Notes: generated by a model from the sequence alone, not told the origin. Positions 44,585-54,021 are shown, counted from the stretch's first letter. The stretch: DNA of 64,000 bases from Flavobacterium album (GCF_003096035.1 NZ_CP029186.1:3454001-3518000); one strand, 5' to 3'. Made by a program: numbers and translations.

Positions 44585-44959
44585 TCAATCCTCCAGATAG
44601 CGCAGCGGTTCCAGGTTCGCCCGTTCTTTTTCGATAAATAACCGGGATTCTGTAATGAATCTTTTTCCTAATGGTATCTCAAGCGAAAAACTGGCTCCCC
44701 TCCCCTCAATCGCATTAAGGGTAAGGTGGGTGTGCTGCCAGTATTCGAACTGGTCGCGGCCCATCCAGAATTCGCAGCCTTCTACAACACCAAGGCATAC
44801 ATCGCTATAACCCAGCCTAAAATCGCCCTTTTGGAAACACATTGGCTGCGAACCGTCACAACAGCCTCCACTTTGGTGGAACATCAGTTCGCCATAGCGT
44901 TCCTGCAATTCTTTGATAAGTGCGGTTGCTTCAGGGGTTATATCTATTCGTTTGTGCAT
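44585..44959 (-). CDS. DUF779 family protein
   Basis: The 124-aa protein matches DUF779 throughout: ITPEATALIKELQERYGELMFHQSGGCCDGSQPMC, FRLGYSDVCLGVVEGCEFWMG, FEYWQHTHLTLNAIEGRGASFSLE and GKRFITESRLF. The CCDGSQPMC cysteines could bind metal. Genes of this family commonly sit next to acetaldehyde-type aldehyde dehydrogenases, as here, and are thought to serve them in an unknown way. A MITE-like element and 382 bp now separate it from the dehydrogenase gene upstream. No clear promoter of its own was found. Confidence 0.88.
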   Translation of the reverse strand: MHKRIDITPEATALIKELQERYGELMFHQSGGCCDGSQPMCFQKGDFRLGYSDVCLGVVEGCEFWMGRDQFEYWQHTHLTLNAIEGRGASFSLEIPLGKRFITESRLFIEKERANLEPLRYLED

Positions 44960-45030
44960 TTTTACATTTTTTTAAAATTCCTTCAAGATTGAAAAAACAC
45001 AGGTGTTCGGAAGAATTTGAATATTTTTAT

Positions 45031-45182
45031 ATGTCGTTCCTCCGGAACTCAAAGCCGCACTATATCCGCGATTTCTATAAACATACCACCCCGCTGGGGC
45101 TGTGTGGATGAGTCCCGGAAGGACGGAATATTTATAGAAATCAACAGCAGCACGTCCTCCAAAGCTCCGGAGGAGCGGCATG
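45031..45182. mobile_element. MITE-like element, copy 1 (152 bp)
   Basis: It begins ATGTCGTTCCTCCGGAACTC and ends AGCTCCGGAGGAGCGGCAT, imperfect terminal inverted repeats of about 19 bp. The core holds CTATAAACATACCACCCCGC, a CCCCGCTGGGG hairpin, GTCCCGGAAGGAC and GGAATATTTATAG. A second copy lies at 54085-54234. There is no open frame. The rest of the 44960-45341 gap holds a half copy of the CTTGCGGGT repeat (45281-45298) and no gene. Confidence 0.75.
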
Positions 45183-45341
45183 TATCACTCTAAATTTTAA
45201 ATCCAACTTATACAACCAAGCAACAATCACTTTTAACTCGTTGTTTTTGAACAACATATAGTCTTACATACACTTATGTACAAAAACCTTGCGGGTTGAA
45301 AAAAAGCTGCCCGAAGGCAGCCTAACCAAATTTACTATTTA

Positions 45342-46844
45342 TTAAAAGAAGCCCAGCTTTTTCTTGTCGTAAGAAATGAGCATGTTCTTTGTCTGCCTGT
45401 AATGTTCCAGCATCATTTTGTGGTTTTCGCGCCCGAAGCCCGACTTTTTATATCCGCCGAATGGTGCATGTGCCGGGTAAGCATGGTAATTGTTTACCCA
45501 TACCCTGCCTGCTTTAATGGCCCGTGGCACCTGGTACAGTTCATGGGCATCGCGTGTCCACACCCCTGAGCCAAGCCCGTATAGGGTATCATTAGCGATC
45601 TCTATAGCTTCCTCTGTAGTTTTAAAAGTGGTAACACACACCACCGGCCCAAAGATCTCTTCCTGGAATATCCTCATTTTATTATGCCCTTTGAATATAG
45701 TCGGTTGGATGTAATAACCTTCACCGAGCTCCCCGTCAAGATGGTTCACATCCCCGCCGGTAAGCACTTCGGCGCCTTCTTCTTTTCCTATTTTCAGGTA
45801 GGACCTTATCTTTTCAAACTGGTCGTTAGATGCCTGCGCTCCCATTGCAACTGTTTTATCCAGCGGATTACCTGTCCTTATGGCCTTTGTGCGCGCAATT
45901 ACCCTTTCAATAAACTTATCATAAATATCCTCATGCACGAGCATCCTCGAGGGGCAGGTACATACCTCACCCTGGTTAAGGGCAAACATCACTGCGCCTT
46001 CAACTGCTTTATCGAAGAAATCATCATCGGCATCGCCAACAGATTTAAAGAAGATATTCGGCGACTTACCGCCAAGCTCCATGGTAGAAGGAATTATATT
46101 TTCGGCAGCATATTGCATGATGAGCCTTCCGGTAGTGGTTTCGCCGGTAAACGACACCTTTGCGATCCTTGGCGATGTAGCCAGCGGCTTCCCTGCTTCG
46201 ATACCAAAACCATTCACAATATTGATTACGCCCGGCGGGACTACATCCTGCAAAAGTTCCATAAGGATAATAATAGATACAGGAGTCTGCTCTGCGGCCT
46301 TTACAACCGTACAGTTACCTGCTGCAATGGCGGGCGCTATTTTCCAGGTTGCCATAAGCAATGGGAAATTCCACGGAATTATCTGGCCTACCACGCCCAA
46401 AGGTTCGTGCAGTACGATGCTGACAGTGTTTTCGTCATGCTCTGCTATTGCGCCTTCCTCTGCCCTTATTACGCCTGCAAAATAGCGGAAGTGGTCAATG
46501 CACAGCGGCAGGTCGGCAGCCATTGTTTCACGAATGGCTTTACCATTATCAATAGTCTCTACGGTTGCCAGGTATTCAAGGTTGGCTTCCATTACGTCGG
46601 CTATCTTATTCAGCACATTGCTGCGGTAGGCCGGTGACGATTTGCCCCATGTTTTAAAAGCTTCGTGTGCGGCATCAAGAGCAAGGTCGATATCCTCTTT
46701 AGTAGAGCGCGCTGCTTTGGCAAATACTTTTCCGTCAATGGGCGATACATTGTCAAAATATTCGCCTTTAACAGGAGGAACAAATTTTCCACCGATAAAA
46801 TTATCATACTTTTCCTTAAAATCAGGCCTTTGTACTATACTCAT
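45342..46844 (-). CDS. NAD(P)-dependent aldehyde dehydrogenase (ExaC/AldB-type)
   Basis: From the ATG at 46844 ([22 protein letters not shown]) the protein has 500 residues; the frame continues to 46913 but that lies above the promoter box. It is a complete class-type [36 protein letters not shown], general base Glu256 in MELGGKSPN, catalytic Cys295 in [11 protein letters not shown], and [11 protein letters not shown]. The CTCPSR form and DUF779 neighbour point to the acetaldehyde dehydrogenase group, which oxidises acetaldehyde and similar short aldehydes to acids. A tandem direct repeat sits upstream of its promoter. Confidence 0.92.
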   Translation of the reverse strand: MSIVQRPDFKEKYDNFIGGKFVPPVKGEYFDNVSPIDGKVFAKAARSTKEDIDLALDAAHEAFKTWGKSSPAYRSNVLNKIADVMEANLEYLATVETIDNGKAIRETMAADLPLCIDHFRYFAGVIRAEEGAIAEHDENTVSIVLHEPLGVVGQIIPWNFPLLMATWKIAPAIAAGNCTVVKAAEQTPVSIIILMELLQDVVPPGVINIVNGFGIEAGKPLATSPRIAKVSFTGETTTGRLIMQYAAENIIPSTMELGGKSPNIFFKSVGDADDDFFDKAVEGAVMFALNQGEVCTCPSRMLVHEDIYDKFIERVIARTKAIRTGNPLDKTVAMGAQASNDQFEKIRSYLKIGKEEGAEVLTGGDVNHLDGELGEGYYIQPTIFKGHNKMRIFQEEIFGPVVCVTTFKTTEEAIEIANDTLYGLGSGVWTRDAHELYQVPRAIKAGRVWVNNYHAYPAHAPFGGYKKSGFGRENHKMMLEHYRQTKNMLISYDKKKLGFF

Positions 46845-46871
46845 AATTATAATAGTTATTTTGTTGTTGTC

Positions 46872-46879
46872 CAAAAGTA
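46872..46879 (-). promoter_or_regulatory. -7 promoter element TACTTTTG of the aldehyde dehydrogenase
   Basis: An exact TAnnTTTG match on the minus strand, 28 bp upstream of the ATG at 46844. Confidence 0.65.
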
Positions 46880-46898
46880 ACCTACTATAACGTTTTAG

Positions 46899-46940
46899 GA
46901 TAGCATAAATCATTCAATCGATAGCACATATCATTCAATC
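46899..46940 (-). promoter_or_regulatory. tandem 21-bp direct repeat, putative AraC-type operator
   Basis: Two head-to-tail units (46899-46919 and 46920-46940) match at 19 of 21 bases; both contain GATAGCA and ATCATTCAATC on the plus strand. They lie 20 bp upstream of the -7 box, so they cover the -33 region and beyond. A 21-bp period places both half-sites on one DNA face, as for AraC-family activators. Confidence 0.7.
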
Positions 46941-46951
46941 TGCTGAAAATG

Positions 46952-46979
46952 AAAAAAGCCCGCATTTGAATGCAGGCTT
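46952..46979 (-). terminator. Rho-independent terminator of the DUF47-pit operon
   Basis: On the minus strand AAGCCTGCAT / ATGCGGGCTT (one mismatch) with a 4-nt loop is followed by a T run, 22 bp beyond the pit stop. Confidence 0.8.
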
Positions 46980-47000
46980 GATAAAGTTTTCTGTATGATT

Positions 47001-48281
47001 TTATAAGAACAGGCTTAAAATGTAGTATACTATCGCCGCCAGCACTGCAGAAACCGGTATAGTTAGTATCCATGCCCATACAAGGCTTACGGTAACACCC
47101 CAGCGCACAGCCGAAACACGTTTGGTAAGGCCTACACCTATAATCGAACCTGTAATGGTATGTGTGGTACTCACCGGGATCTTAAGGTGCTCTGTGAAGT
47201 ATAGCGTAAGCGCACCGGCAGTTTCTGCGGCAACACCTTCAAACGAGGTTACCTTTGTTATCTTGGAACCCATTGTTTTTACAATTTTCCAACCACCGCT
47301 CAAAGTACCCGCTGCGATCGCAGAGTAACAGGCCAACGGTATCCAGGCAGGCATTTTACCTTCCACGTTGTCTTTAGGCAGCACAACATCCAGCCATTCC
47401 GGCATGCTTTCCTGCGATGCACCGCTTGTGTGGATATATACAGCAACTGCCGCAGCTATGATACCCATAACTTTTTGTGAGTCGTTACCACCATGGCCAA
47501 GGCTAAACGATGCCGAAGAAAGCAGCTGCATCCTTTTTAGCCATGATTCGGCTTTGCTGTGGGTAAGCCTGCTGAAGAACAGGCAGAATGTGCTTATCGT
47601 GAGTATGATGAATGCTACCAACAGCCATTTTATATTGTGAGGCTCGAAAGCAACACTCCAAAAATGCGATTCGAAACGCGGCTTTTTGATCTCATCATAG
47701 CCCTGCATCATAAAATATACAAACACAATAGTAGCTACCATTAACAAAGCCGTAAATATCTTCGGATAAATGGTATCTTTTCGTGACGAGTTAAGCAGCC
47801 AGATAGAAATAAGGTACGATACCAAGGCACCCAGCAGCGGCGCCAAAACGATAAACGCAATAATGATGAGTACCCCTGAAGGCATCCCGCCATCTTTTCC
47901 CGGTGTGTACCAGGCCACTACGTTAAAGCCAGCGTGGGCAATAGCAGCGCCCGCAAAGCCACCGATAAGGGTGTGTGACGAACTTGAAGGTATCCCAAGC
48001 CACCAGGTAAGGAGGTTCCAGCAGATTGCCGCAATGACACCGGCAAGGATAACCACGAGGTTAATGTCCATGGTGTGGGCGGTTTTGGCTACCGTATCGG
48101 CAACACCAAAGCCGAATACCCAATAGGCAAGGAAATTAAAAAAGGCCGCCCAGACTACCGCCTGGAAAGGCGTGAGCACTTTGGTAGCCACAATGGTAGC
48201 GATAGCATTCGCGGCATCATGGAAACCGTTGATGTAGTCAAAGATCAGCGCTAATACAATAATTATTATAAGGAGCGTCAT
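47001..48281 (-). CDS. pit: inorganic phosphate transporter, PiT family
   Basis: The 426-aa membrane protein has about ten to eleven helices and the duplicated PiT signature: DYINGFHDAANAIATIVATKVL at the N-terminus and GGNDSQKVMGIIAAAV in the middle. A related C-terminal motif is PVSTTHTITGSIIGVG, paired with PSSSSHTLIGGFAGAA earlier. It imports phosphate (as metal phosphate) with protons across the inner membrane. It follows the DUF47 gene by 21 bp, and the pair is a typical Pit operon. A terminator follows. Confidence 0.93.
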   Translation of the reverse strand: MTLLIIIIVLALIFDYINGFHDAANAIATIVATKVLTPFQAVVWAAFFNFLAYWVFGFGVADTVAKTAHTMDINLVVILAGVIAAICWNLLTWWLGIPSSSSHTLIGGFAGAAIAHAGFNVVAWYTPGKDGGMPSGVLIIIAFIVLAPLLGALVSYLISIWLLNSSRKDTIYPKIFTALLMVATIVFVYFMMQGYDEIKKPRFESHFWSVAFEPHNIKWLLVAFIILTISTFCLFFSRLTHSKAESWLKRMQLLSSASFSLGHGGNDSQKVMGIIAAAVAVYIHTSGASQESMPEWLDVVLPKDNVEGKMPAWIPLACYSAIAAGTLSGGWKIVKTMGSKITKVTSFEGVAAETAGALTLYFTEHLKIPVSTTHTITGSIIGVGLTKRVSAVRWGVTVSLVWAWILTIPVSAVLAAIVYYILSLFL

Positions 48282-48302
48282 AGATTAGGTTGCTATGGTT
48301 GG

Positions 48303-48947
48303 TTAAGAGTGCTTTACGGAGATAGACTCCAGCACATTCGCTACTCCTTTGCATTTATCGGAAGCCGATTCCAGCGCCGACAGCACCTCTTTGTATTTGA
48401 TGATATTTTTGGCATCAGTCTCGTTTTCAAAGATATCGGCTACAGCCTTATCAAAAACGTTATCCGATTTGTTCTCAAGCTTGTTGATCCTTTTGCACAC
48501 ATCGGCTATGCCTTTAAGGTTCTTCATGTCTTTCAGTTCCGCTACACCTGCATGGATCAGCTGGCAGCTTTCCAGGGTTATCTCGGTCATTTTCCTGATT
48601 GACTTCGTGATCTTCTCAACCTGATACAGCCTCATCCTGCTGGCTGCACCATAAAGGTAATCTGCAACATCGTCAATAGCTGAAATAAGCGCGTGGATGT
48701 CTTCCCTGTCAAAAGGCGTTATGAAGTTCCTGCTCAGCTCAAGGTTGGTTTTGTGTGCTATTTCTTCAATTATAGCTTCCAATTCTTCAATTTTCCTGAA
48801 ATAGGCTTCCCTTTGTTCCTTTGGGGCGTTTACTGCTTCGTGAAGCGTTTCGGACAATACTACAAGGTTTTGTGTTGCCTGCTCGAAAAGCGGGAAAAAT
48901 TTCTTGTCTTTTGGTACAAGGAATTGGAAAATACTGTTTATAGACAT
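48303..48947 (-). CDS. DUF47 / PhoU-like Pit accessory protein
   Basis: The 214-aa all-helical protein has the DUF47 look: FLVPKDKKFFPLFEQATQNL, AYFRKIEELEAIIEEIAHKTNLELSRNFITPFDREDIHALI, DVADYLYGAA and CKRINKLENKSDNVFDKAV. It is the PhoU-like partner that is commonly encoded with PiT transporters and is thought to restrain or tune phosphate uptake; acidic residues may hold metal ions as in PhoU. It is the first gene of the operon, with its own -7 box TACATTTG 21 bp upstream. Confidence 0.9.
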   Translation of the reverse strand: MSINSIFQFLVPKDKKFFPLFEQATQNLVVLSETLHEAVNAPKEQREAYFRKIEELEAIIEEIAHKTNLELSRNFITPFDREDIHALISAIDDVADYLYGAASRMRLYQVEKITKSIRKMTEITLESCQLIHAGVAELKDMKNLKGIADVCKRINKLENKSDNVFDKAVADIFENETDAKNIIKYKEVLSALESASDKCKGVANVLESISVKHS

Positions 48948-48967
48948 TTACAATAAATTTTATGCTG

Positions 48968-48975
48968 CAAATGTA
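48968..48975 (-). promoter_or_regulatory. -7 promoter element TACATTTG of the DUF47-pit operon
   Basis: An exact TAnnTTTG match on the minus strand, 21 bp upstream of the DUF47 start. Confidence 0.65.
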
Positions 48976-49146
48976 TTTTAACAATGTTAAGAAATCGTTA
49001 AGCCAGTATGAACTTGGAGTTATTAAAACGAGTTATATAGTAAACCTATACAAAATAACAGATCCGCAATATTTTCGTATTCTATCAAACGTTTTCGTAT
49101 TTTAGCGGCTGAAAATTACTTTTCCGCAACAAATATATAATATATC

Positions 49147-50775
49147 ATGGATATCAACTTCAATAAAAACGAAGACCACAATAAACTATTACTCTCAGAC
49201 CTGAAGCAAAAACTGGCAAAAGTAAAGCTTGGAGGCGGCGAAAAACGCATCGAAAAGCTGCATGCCGAAGGCAAAATGACTGCACGGGAACGCATTGAAT
49301 ATCTGTTGGACAAGGATAGCAAAAGCATAGAGATAGGCGCTTTTACCGGTGACGGCATGTATGCAGAGCACGGAGGGTGCCCAAGCGGCGGCGTAGTAGT
49401 GAAAATAGGCTACGTAAGCGGAAAGCAGTGCATTGTTGTTGCCAATGATGCTACCGTAAAAGCCGGTGCGTGGTTCCCTATAACCGGGAAGAAAAACCTT
49501 CGCGCACAGGAAATAGCCATGGAAAACCGCCTGCCTATCATTTACCTTGTAGATAGTGCCGGGGTATACCTGCCAATGCAGGATGAGATATTCCCGGATA
49601 AAGAGCATTTTGGGCGTATCTTCCGTAACAATGCCATTATGAGCAGCATGGGCATCACCCAGATCGCAGCCGTAATGGGCAGCTGTGTTGCCGGTGGGGC
49701 GTACCTTCCTATCATGAGCGACGAGGCACTTATTGTAGACAAAACCGGAAGCATTTTTCTTGCAGGAAGCTACCTCGTAAAGGCTGCTATTGGCGAAACT
49801 ATAGATAATGAGACACTGGGCGGTGCTACTACGCACTGCGAAATATCAGGCGTGACGGATTTTAAGGCGAAAGACGACAAGGATGCGCTGGACAGGATCA
49901 AAAGCATTGTAGGCAAAATAGGCGATTATGACAAGGCCGGATACAACCGCATAAAAGCCGAAAAGCCTGCCCTGCCCGAGAAAGATATTTACGGTATCCT
50001 GCCAAAACTGCGCACCGAGCAATACGACATGATGGAAATCATTAACCGCCTGGTGGATAACAGCGAATTTGACGAATACAAAGCAGGCTACGGCCAAACG
50101 ATAATAACCGGATATGCCCGCATCGACGGCTGGGCTGTGGGCATTGTAGCTAACCAGCGCAAAGTGGTGAAGTCTAAAAAAGGTGAAATGCAGTTTGGTG
50201 GCGTAATTTATTCGGACAGTGCCGATAAGGCAACCCGTTTTATAGCGAACTGCAACCAGAAGAAAATACCATTAGTGTTCCTTCAGGACGTTACCGGTTT
50301 TATGGTAGGCTCCAAATCTGAACACGGAGGTATTATTAAGGACGGCGCTAAAATGGTAAACGCGGTAAGTAACTCGGTAGTGCCTAAATTCACTGTAGTA
50401 GTAGGAAACTCCTATGGTGCGGGCAACTACGCCATGTGCGGGAAAGCTTATGACCCAAGGCTGATATTCGCCTGGCCAAGCGCCGAGCTTGCGGTAATGG
50501 GCGGTACCCAGGCGGCAAAAGTGTTGATGCAGATAGAAGCCTCATCATTAAAAGCAAGGGGAGAAACCATAACTCCTGAAAAAGAAGCCGAAATGTTCGA
50601 TAAGATAAAGGCACGTTATGATGCGCAGGTATCGCCATATTATGCCGCTGCAAGATTGTGGACCGATGCCATCATCGACCCGCTGGATACCCGCAAATGG
50701 ATATCGATGGGTATTGAGGCCGCTAACCATGCACCAATTGAAAAACAATTTAACCTTGGGGTGATTCAGGTGTGA
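49147..50775 (+). CDS. acyl-CoA carboxylase carboxyltransferase (beta) subunit, methylcrotonyl-CoA type
   Basis: The 542-aa protein has two crotonase-like carboxyltransferase halves. Family motifs are EKLHAEGKMTARERIEYLLD, ANDATVKAGAWFPITGKKNLRAQEIA, LVDSAGVYLPMQDEIFPDKEHFGRIFRNNA, AVMGSCVAGGAYLPIMSDEALIV, IFLAGSYLVKAAIGE in the N half, and FLQDVTGFMVGSKSEHGGIIKDGAKMVNAV, VVGNSYGAGNYAMCGKAYDPR and FAWPSAELAVMGG in the C half. The FPDKEHFGRIF stretch is closest to MccB. It transfers carboxyl from biotin to an acyl-CoA such as 3-methylcrotonyl-CoA (leucine breakdown). The biotin carboxylase partner is not in the window. Confidence 0.88.
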   Translation: MDINFNKNEDHNKLLLSDLKQKLAKVKLGGGEKRIEKLHAEGKMTARERIEYLLDKDSKSIEIGAFTGDGMYAEHGGCPSGGVVVKIGYVSGKQCIVVANDATVKAGAWFPITGKKNLRAQEIAMENRLPIIYLVDSAGVYLPMQDEIFPDKEHFGRIFRNNAIMSSMGITQIAAVMGSCVAGGAYLPIMSDEALIVDKTGSIFLAGSYLVKAAIGETIDNETLGGATTHCEISGVTDFKAKDDKDALDRIKSIVGKIGDYDKAGYNRIKAEKPALPEKDIYGILPKLRTEQYDMMEIINRLVDNSEFDEYKAGYGQTIITGYARIDGWAVGIVANQRKVVKSKKGEMQFGGVIYSDSADKATRFIANCNQKKIPLVFLQDVTGFMVGSKSEHGGIIKDGAKMVNAVSNSVVPKFTVVVGNSYGAGNYAMCGKAYDPRLIFAWPSAELAVMGGTQAAKVLMQIEASSLKARGETITPEKEAEMFDKIKARYDAQVSPYYAAARLWTDAIIDPLDTRKWISMGIEAANHAPIEKQFNLGVIQV

Positions 50776-50797
50776 TCGTCCTTTTAAAGCATAGTAC

Positions 50798-50827
50798 ACG
50801 GCGCCTTTATCGGTGCCGTTTTTTTTT
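50798..50827 (+). terminator. Rho-independent terminator
   Basis: An 8-bp ACGGCGCC / GGTGCCGT stem (one G-U pair) with a 6-nt loop is followed by nine T residues. Confidence 0.85.
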
Positions 50828-50894
50828 AGCCCTCGTATACATTTTGCCTTATCCATAATTATCAATACTTTTATTCGGTAAATAAATCTTGTCC

Positions 50895-51560
50895 ATGGAA
50901 AACAAGCGTCCCCAACTCTCGGAAACCGAATTGCAGGAACTTGCTGCCCAACTGCGCTGCCCGAACGGCGAAGATGGGCTGAAAGTAGGCGAAATGATGA
51001 ATTTTACCAACAGCAACATGATAGCCAAAGCGATAGAAAGCCTGCATCTTACCGATGGCGATGATGTACTGGAAATAGGCCCAGGCAATGGGATGCATGT
51101 AAAGGAAATCATCTACAGCGGTGAAGAAATCAATTACCGTGGAATTGATATTTCCCCTGACATGGTGAAGGAAGCCCAAAAGCGGAACAAGGGCTTATCA
51201 GCGGTTGCTTTCCAGCTGGCCGACGGCGAAACGATTCCTTATGGTGAGAGCAGGTTTGATAAAGTACTCACCACCAATACCATTTATTTCTGGAAAGACC
51301 CGCAGGCCTACGCCAGTGAAATAGCACGTGTATTAAAACCGGGAGGCATGGTATCTATCGGGTTTATACCGAAAAGCACCATGCAGCACATCCCTTTTGC
51401 AAAATATGGCTTTACGCTGTATGATGTTGAAACAGTGAAAGGGCTTATGGCGACTGCGGGACTGGAAGCGATTTCGGCAGTTACGGAAAAAGAATTTGTT
51501 ACCGGCGGCAGCGGACAGCAGATTGAAAGGGAGTTTGTAATATTTACCGCAAAAAAATAA
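50895..51560 (+). CDS. class I SAM-dependent methyltransferase
   Basis: From the ATG at 50895 (MENKRPQLSETELQELAAQLRCPNGEDGLKVGEMMN) the protein has 221 residues; a TTG two codons earlier is possible. Motif I is DDVLEIGPGNGMHVKEI, followed by YRGIDISPDMVKEA and the motif around LADGETIPYGESRFDKVLTTNTIYFWKDP; a post-motif VLKPGGMVSIGFIP closes the Rossmann core. These features give SAM binding and the UbiE/Methyltransf_11 type. The substrate is unknown. Its stop overlaps the next start (TAATGA), implying coupled expression with the secreted protein gene. Confidence 0.85.
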   Translation: MENKRPQLSETELQELAAQLRCPNGEDGLKVGEMMNFTNSNMIAKAIESLHLTDGDDVLEIGPGNGMHVKEIIYSGEEINYRGIDISPDMVKEAQKRNKGLSAVAFQLADGETIPYGESRFDKVLTTNTIYFWKDPQAYASEIARVLKPGGMVSIGFIPKSTMQHIPFAKYGFTLYDVETVKGLMATAGLEAISAVTEKEFVTGGSGQQIEREFVIFTAKK

Positions 51561-52339
51561 TGAAGACAACTATTACCTGCCTACTTATAGCCGCTGCCTG
51601 GATATCTTTTGGTGTAGAAAAAATCCAGTGTCTTAACATTAACTCCCATAAAAGTATCGTAGCTACTGATACACTACATTGGGATACGGAACTTTGCAAC
51701 CAGGTAGGTACCTTCGAAAAGTCGAAATATACTAAGCTCCAATTAAGGAATGCTTATAAGCTTTGGTTTACCTATAATGCGCTTCAGATAAATACACGCA
51801 ATGTTGTATTTGCTCCCGGTGAATACTACAGTTTTGACAGCAAAGGCCAACTGGAAGAACTGGAAAAGGAGTATAAAGCGAAGAAGGCAGAATATGCATC
51901 TATGAAACTGCCCCCGGGCAAGATATGGAGTGCGCTTTTACAGAACAGGATAAAAGACCTTGATGCAACCTATGAGCTGGCAAAACTCGACCTTGAAGCA
52001 ATTAGTAATCCGAAAGTATTGCTGAAAAACAGGTTTACGAAATACTGCACAGAATATGCCGAAGCCCTTGCATCAGACAATACGCTGCAACTTATGGCTG
52101 CCTGGGGAAAGCTAAAAGCGGAAAAACACATGGGCGGTTATACCACTAAAAACTTCAACAGGTATAAAAACAGCCTGAACTACAGAATGAGAATTGCCGC
52201 AGCGAGGACAGACCTGCTGACTTTTGGCTGGCACAACTGCGCCAACCGGCAGATTGACCATGAAACTCCCAATGTAAATTATCAGGAGGAATTTGAAAAA
52301 CTCTTTATTTCTGTGGAGACAGAATGTGATGAACCGTAA
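51560..52339 (+). CDS. hypothetical secreted protein
   Basis: The 259-aa protein has a short signal peptide (MKTTITCLLIAAAWISFGVEK). The mature part is mostly helical and Lys/Glu-rich (LEELEKEYKAKKAEYASMKLPP, LLQNRIKDLDATYELAKLDL), with four Cys (CLNI, ELCNQ, YCTEY, NCANR and a final ETECDEP) that could form disulfides in the periplasm. No family was recognised. The start overlaps the methyltransferase stop; 62 bp later the M1 peptidase gene starts, so the three genes may form one unit. Confidence 0.6.
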   Translation: MKTTITCLLIAAAWISFGVEKIQCLNINSHKSIVATDTLHWDTELCNQVGTFEKSKYTKLQLRNAYKLWFTYNALQINTRNVVFAPGEYYSFDSKGQLEELEKEYKAKKAEYASMKLPPGKIWSALLQNRIKDLDATYELAKLDLEAISNPKVLLKNRFTKYCTEYAEALASDNTLQLMAAWGKLKAEKHMGGYTTKNFNRYKNSLNYRMRIAAARTDLLTFGWHNCANRQIDHETPNVNYQEEFEKLFISVETECDEP

Positions 52340-52401
52340 ATATTTTAGATCCCTGTAACAATTTCCTGCATTAGCATACCAATAACCCAAACACTCCAGC
52401 C

Positions 52402-54021
52402 ATGAAAAAAGTATTATTACTTGCTATTGTTTTCTTCGGAATTTATTCGGCAACTGCACAAACCTACACGCGCCGCGACAGCCTCCAGGGAGGATTGCGC
52501 AGGGAACGCACCAGTTTTGACGTGCAGCGCTACGACCTCAACATTACACTCGACCCGGACAAGAAGTACATCAGCGGCTACAATGACATCTCCTTTGATA
52601 TTGTTGAAACTACAAACAGAATACAACTCGACCTTTTTGAGAACATGAAGGTGGACAGCATTGTATGGAGCGGAAAAAAAATGCCCTTTAGGAGAGATAA
52701 TGACGCTGTATTTATCAGTTTCCCTTCTCCCATTAAAATCAGCAAAGGCCATAAAATACGGTTTTACTATTCCGGCTACCCGCTGGTGGCGAAAAATGCA
52801 CCGTGGGATGGCGGGTTTGTTTTTTCTAAAGATACCGCAGGCAAGCCGTGGATTGGTGTTGCCGTTCAGGGCACCGGGGCCAGTTTATGGTTTCCCGTAA
52901 AAGACCACCAGACCGATGAGCCTGATAAGGGCGCTTCGGTAAAGGTAGCGGTACCTAATGGGCTGATGGATGTTTCCAACGGTCGCTTTATGGGCAGTAC
53001 CGACCTGAAGAACGGGTATACCCGCTGGGACTGGGAGGTAAAGAACCCTATAAATAATTACACCATCACGCTGAACGTAGCTGACTATGCCCACATACAC
53101 GACAACCTGCGCGGGCTTGATCTGGACTATTACGTGCTGAAGCAAAACGAAGAGAAAGCAAAAGAGCATTTTGAAGAAGTAAAGCCTATGCTGGAATGTT
53201 TCCAGTCGAAATTCGGGCAGTACCCTTTCTTTGAAGATGGCTACAAGCTGGTGGAAACACCCTACCTGGGCATGGAACACCAAAGCGCCGTGGCTTATGG
53301 CAACAAATACAAAAAAGGCTACATGGGCAGCGATATGAGCGGCACCAGTGTGGGGATGCTTTTTGATTACATCACGGTACATGAGAGCGGGCACGAGTGG
53401 TTCGGGAACAGCATCACCTCCAAAGATATTGCCGATATGTGGATACACGAGGGCTTTACAACCTACAGCGAAACGGTATTTGTAGAATGCCTGTACGGGT
53501 ATGATAAAGCCATGAAATACATTACCGGCCAGCAGATGGCAGTGTCTAATAACAAGCCGGTTATTGGTGTTTTTGGTGTAAACAAAGAAGGCTCCGGCGA
53601 TATGTATTTTAAGGGCGCACTAATGCTGAATACCCTGCGCCATGTTGTAAATGACGATGACAAGTGGTGGAAAATGCTGCTGAAATATTCTGAAACCTAC
53701 AAAAAAAAAGTGATCGATACCGAAACGGTGGTGGCATTCTTCAACAAAGAGACAGGAATGAACCTCACGCCTTTCTTCAACCAGTACCTGCGCTATAAAA
53801 ACCCACCAATATTGCAGCTAAAGCTAAATAACGGCAAGCTGGAATACCGATGGCAAACAGATGAAGCCAACTTTAAGCTTCCTGTAGCAATTGTAGCAAA
53901 CGGTAAAGAAGTGCGCCTTTATGGCACCAATGACTGGAAAATATCGGATGTGGACGTAGCCGACCTGAAAGATGTCGCCTTGCAGAAAACGAAGTTTTAT
54001 GTGAAAGTGCAGAAGTTATAG
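52402..54021 (+). CDS. M1 family metallopeptidase (aminopeptidase N-like, short form)
   Basis: The 539-aa exported enzyme has a signal peptide (MKKVLLLAIVFFGIYSATAQ). The N-terminal beta domain (about 35-220) includes FDVQRYDLNITLDPDKKYISGYNDISFDI. The catalytic domain carries the exopeptidase loop YLGMEHQSAVAYGN and the zinc site HESGHEWFGNSITSKDIADMWIHEGF, where the two His and the later Glu bind zinc and Glu of HExxH is the base. The large C-terminal helical domain of ePepN-type enzymes is absent, as in leukotriene A4 hydrolase-like and other short M1 proteins. It probably trims amino-terminal residues in the periplasm. Confidence 0.92.
   Translation: MKKVLLLAIVFFGIYSATAQTYTRRDSLQGGLRRERTSFDVQRYDLNITLDPDKKYISGYNDISFDIVETTNRIQLDLFENMKVDSIVWSGKKMPFRRDNDAVFISFPSPIKISKGHKIRFYYSGYPLVAKNAPWDGGFVFSKDTAGKPWIGVAVQGTGASLWFPVKDHQTDEPDKGASVKVAVPNGLMDVSNGRFMGSTDLKNGYTRWDWEVKNPINNYTITLNVADYAHIHDNLRGLDLDYYVLKQNEEKAKEHFEEVKPMLECFQSKFGQYPFFEDGYKLVETPYLGMEHQSAVAYGNKYKKGYMGSDMSGTSVGMLFDYITVHESGHEWFGNSITSKDIADMWIHEGFTTYSETVFVECLYGYDKAMKYITGQQMAVSNNKPVIGVFGVNKEGSGDMYFKGALMLNTLRHVVNDDDKWWKMLLKYSETYKKKVIDTETVVAFFNKETGMNLTPFFNQYLRYKNPPILQLKLNNGKLEYRWQTDEANFKLPVAIVANGKEVRLYGTNDWKISDVDVADLKDVALQKTKFYVKVQKL

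Noticed and set aside
45684..46637. 317-residue plus-strand open frame over the aldehyde dehydrogenase
   Set aside because: The minus strand encodes a full ALDH with catalytic Glu and Cys. The antisense product shows no family pattern.
46899..46940. The 21-bp tandem repeat as a minimal CRISPR or simple sequence repeat
   Set aside because: Only two units with no spacer; position just upstream of a promoter next to an AraC gene fits an operator better.
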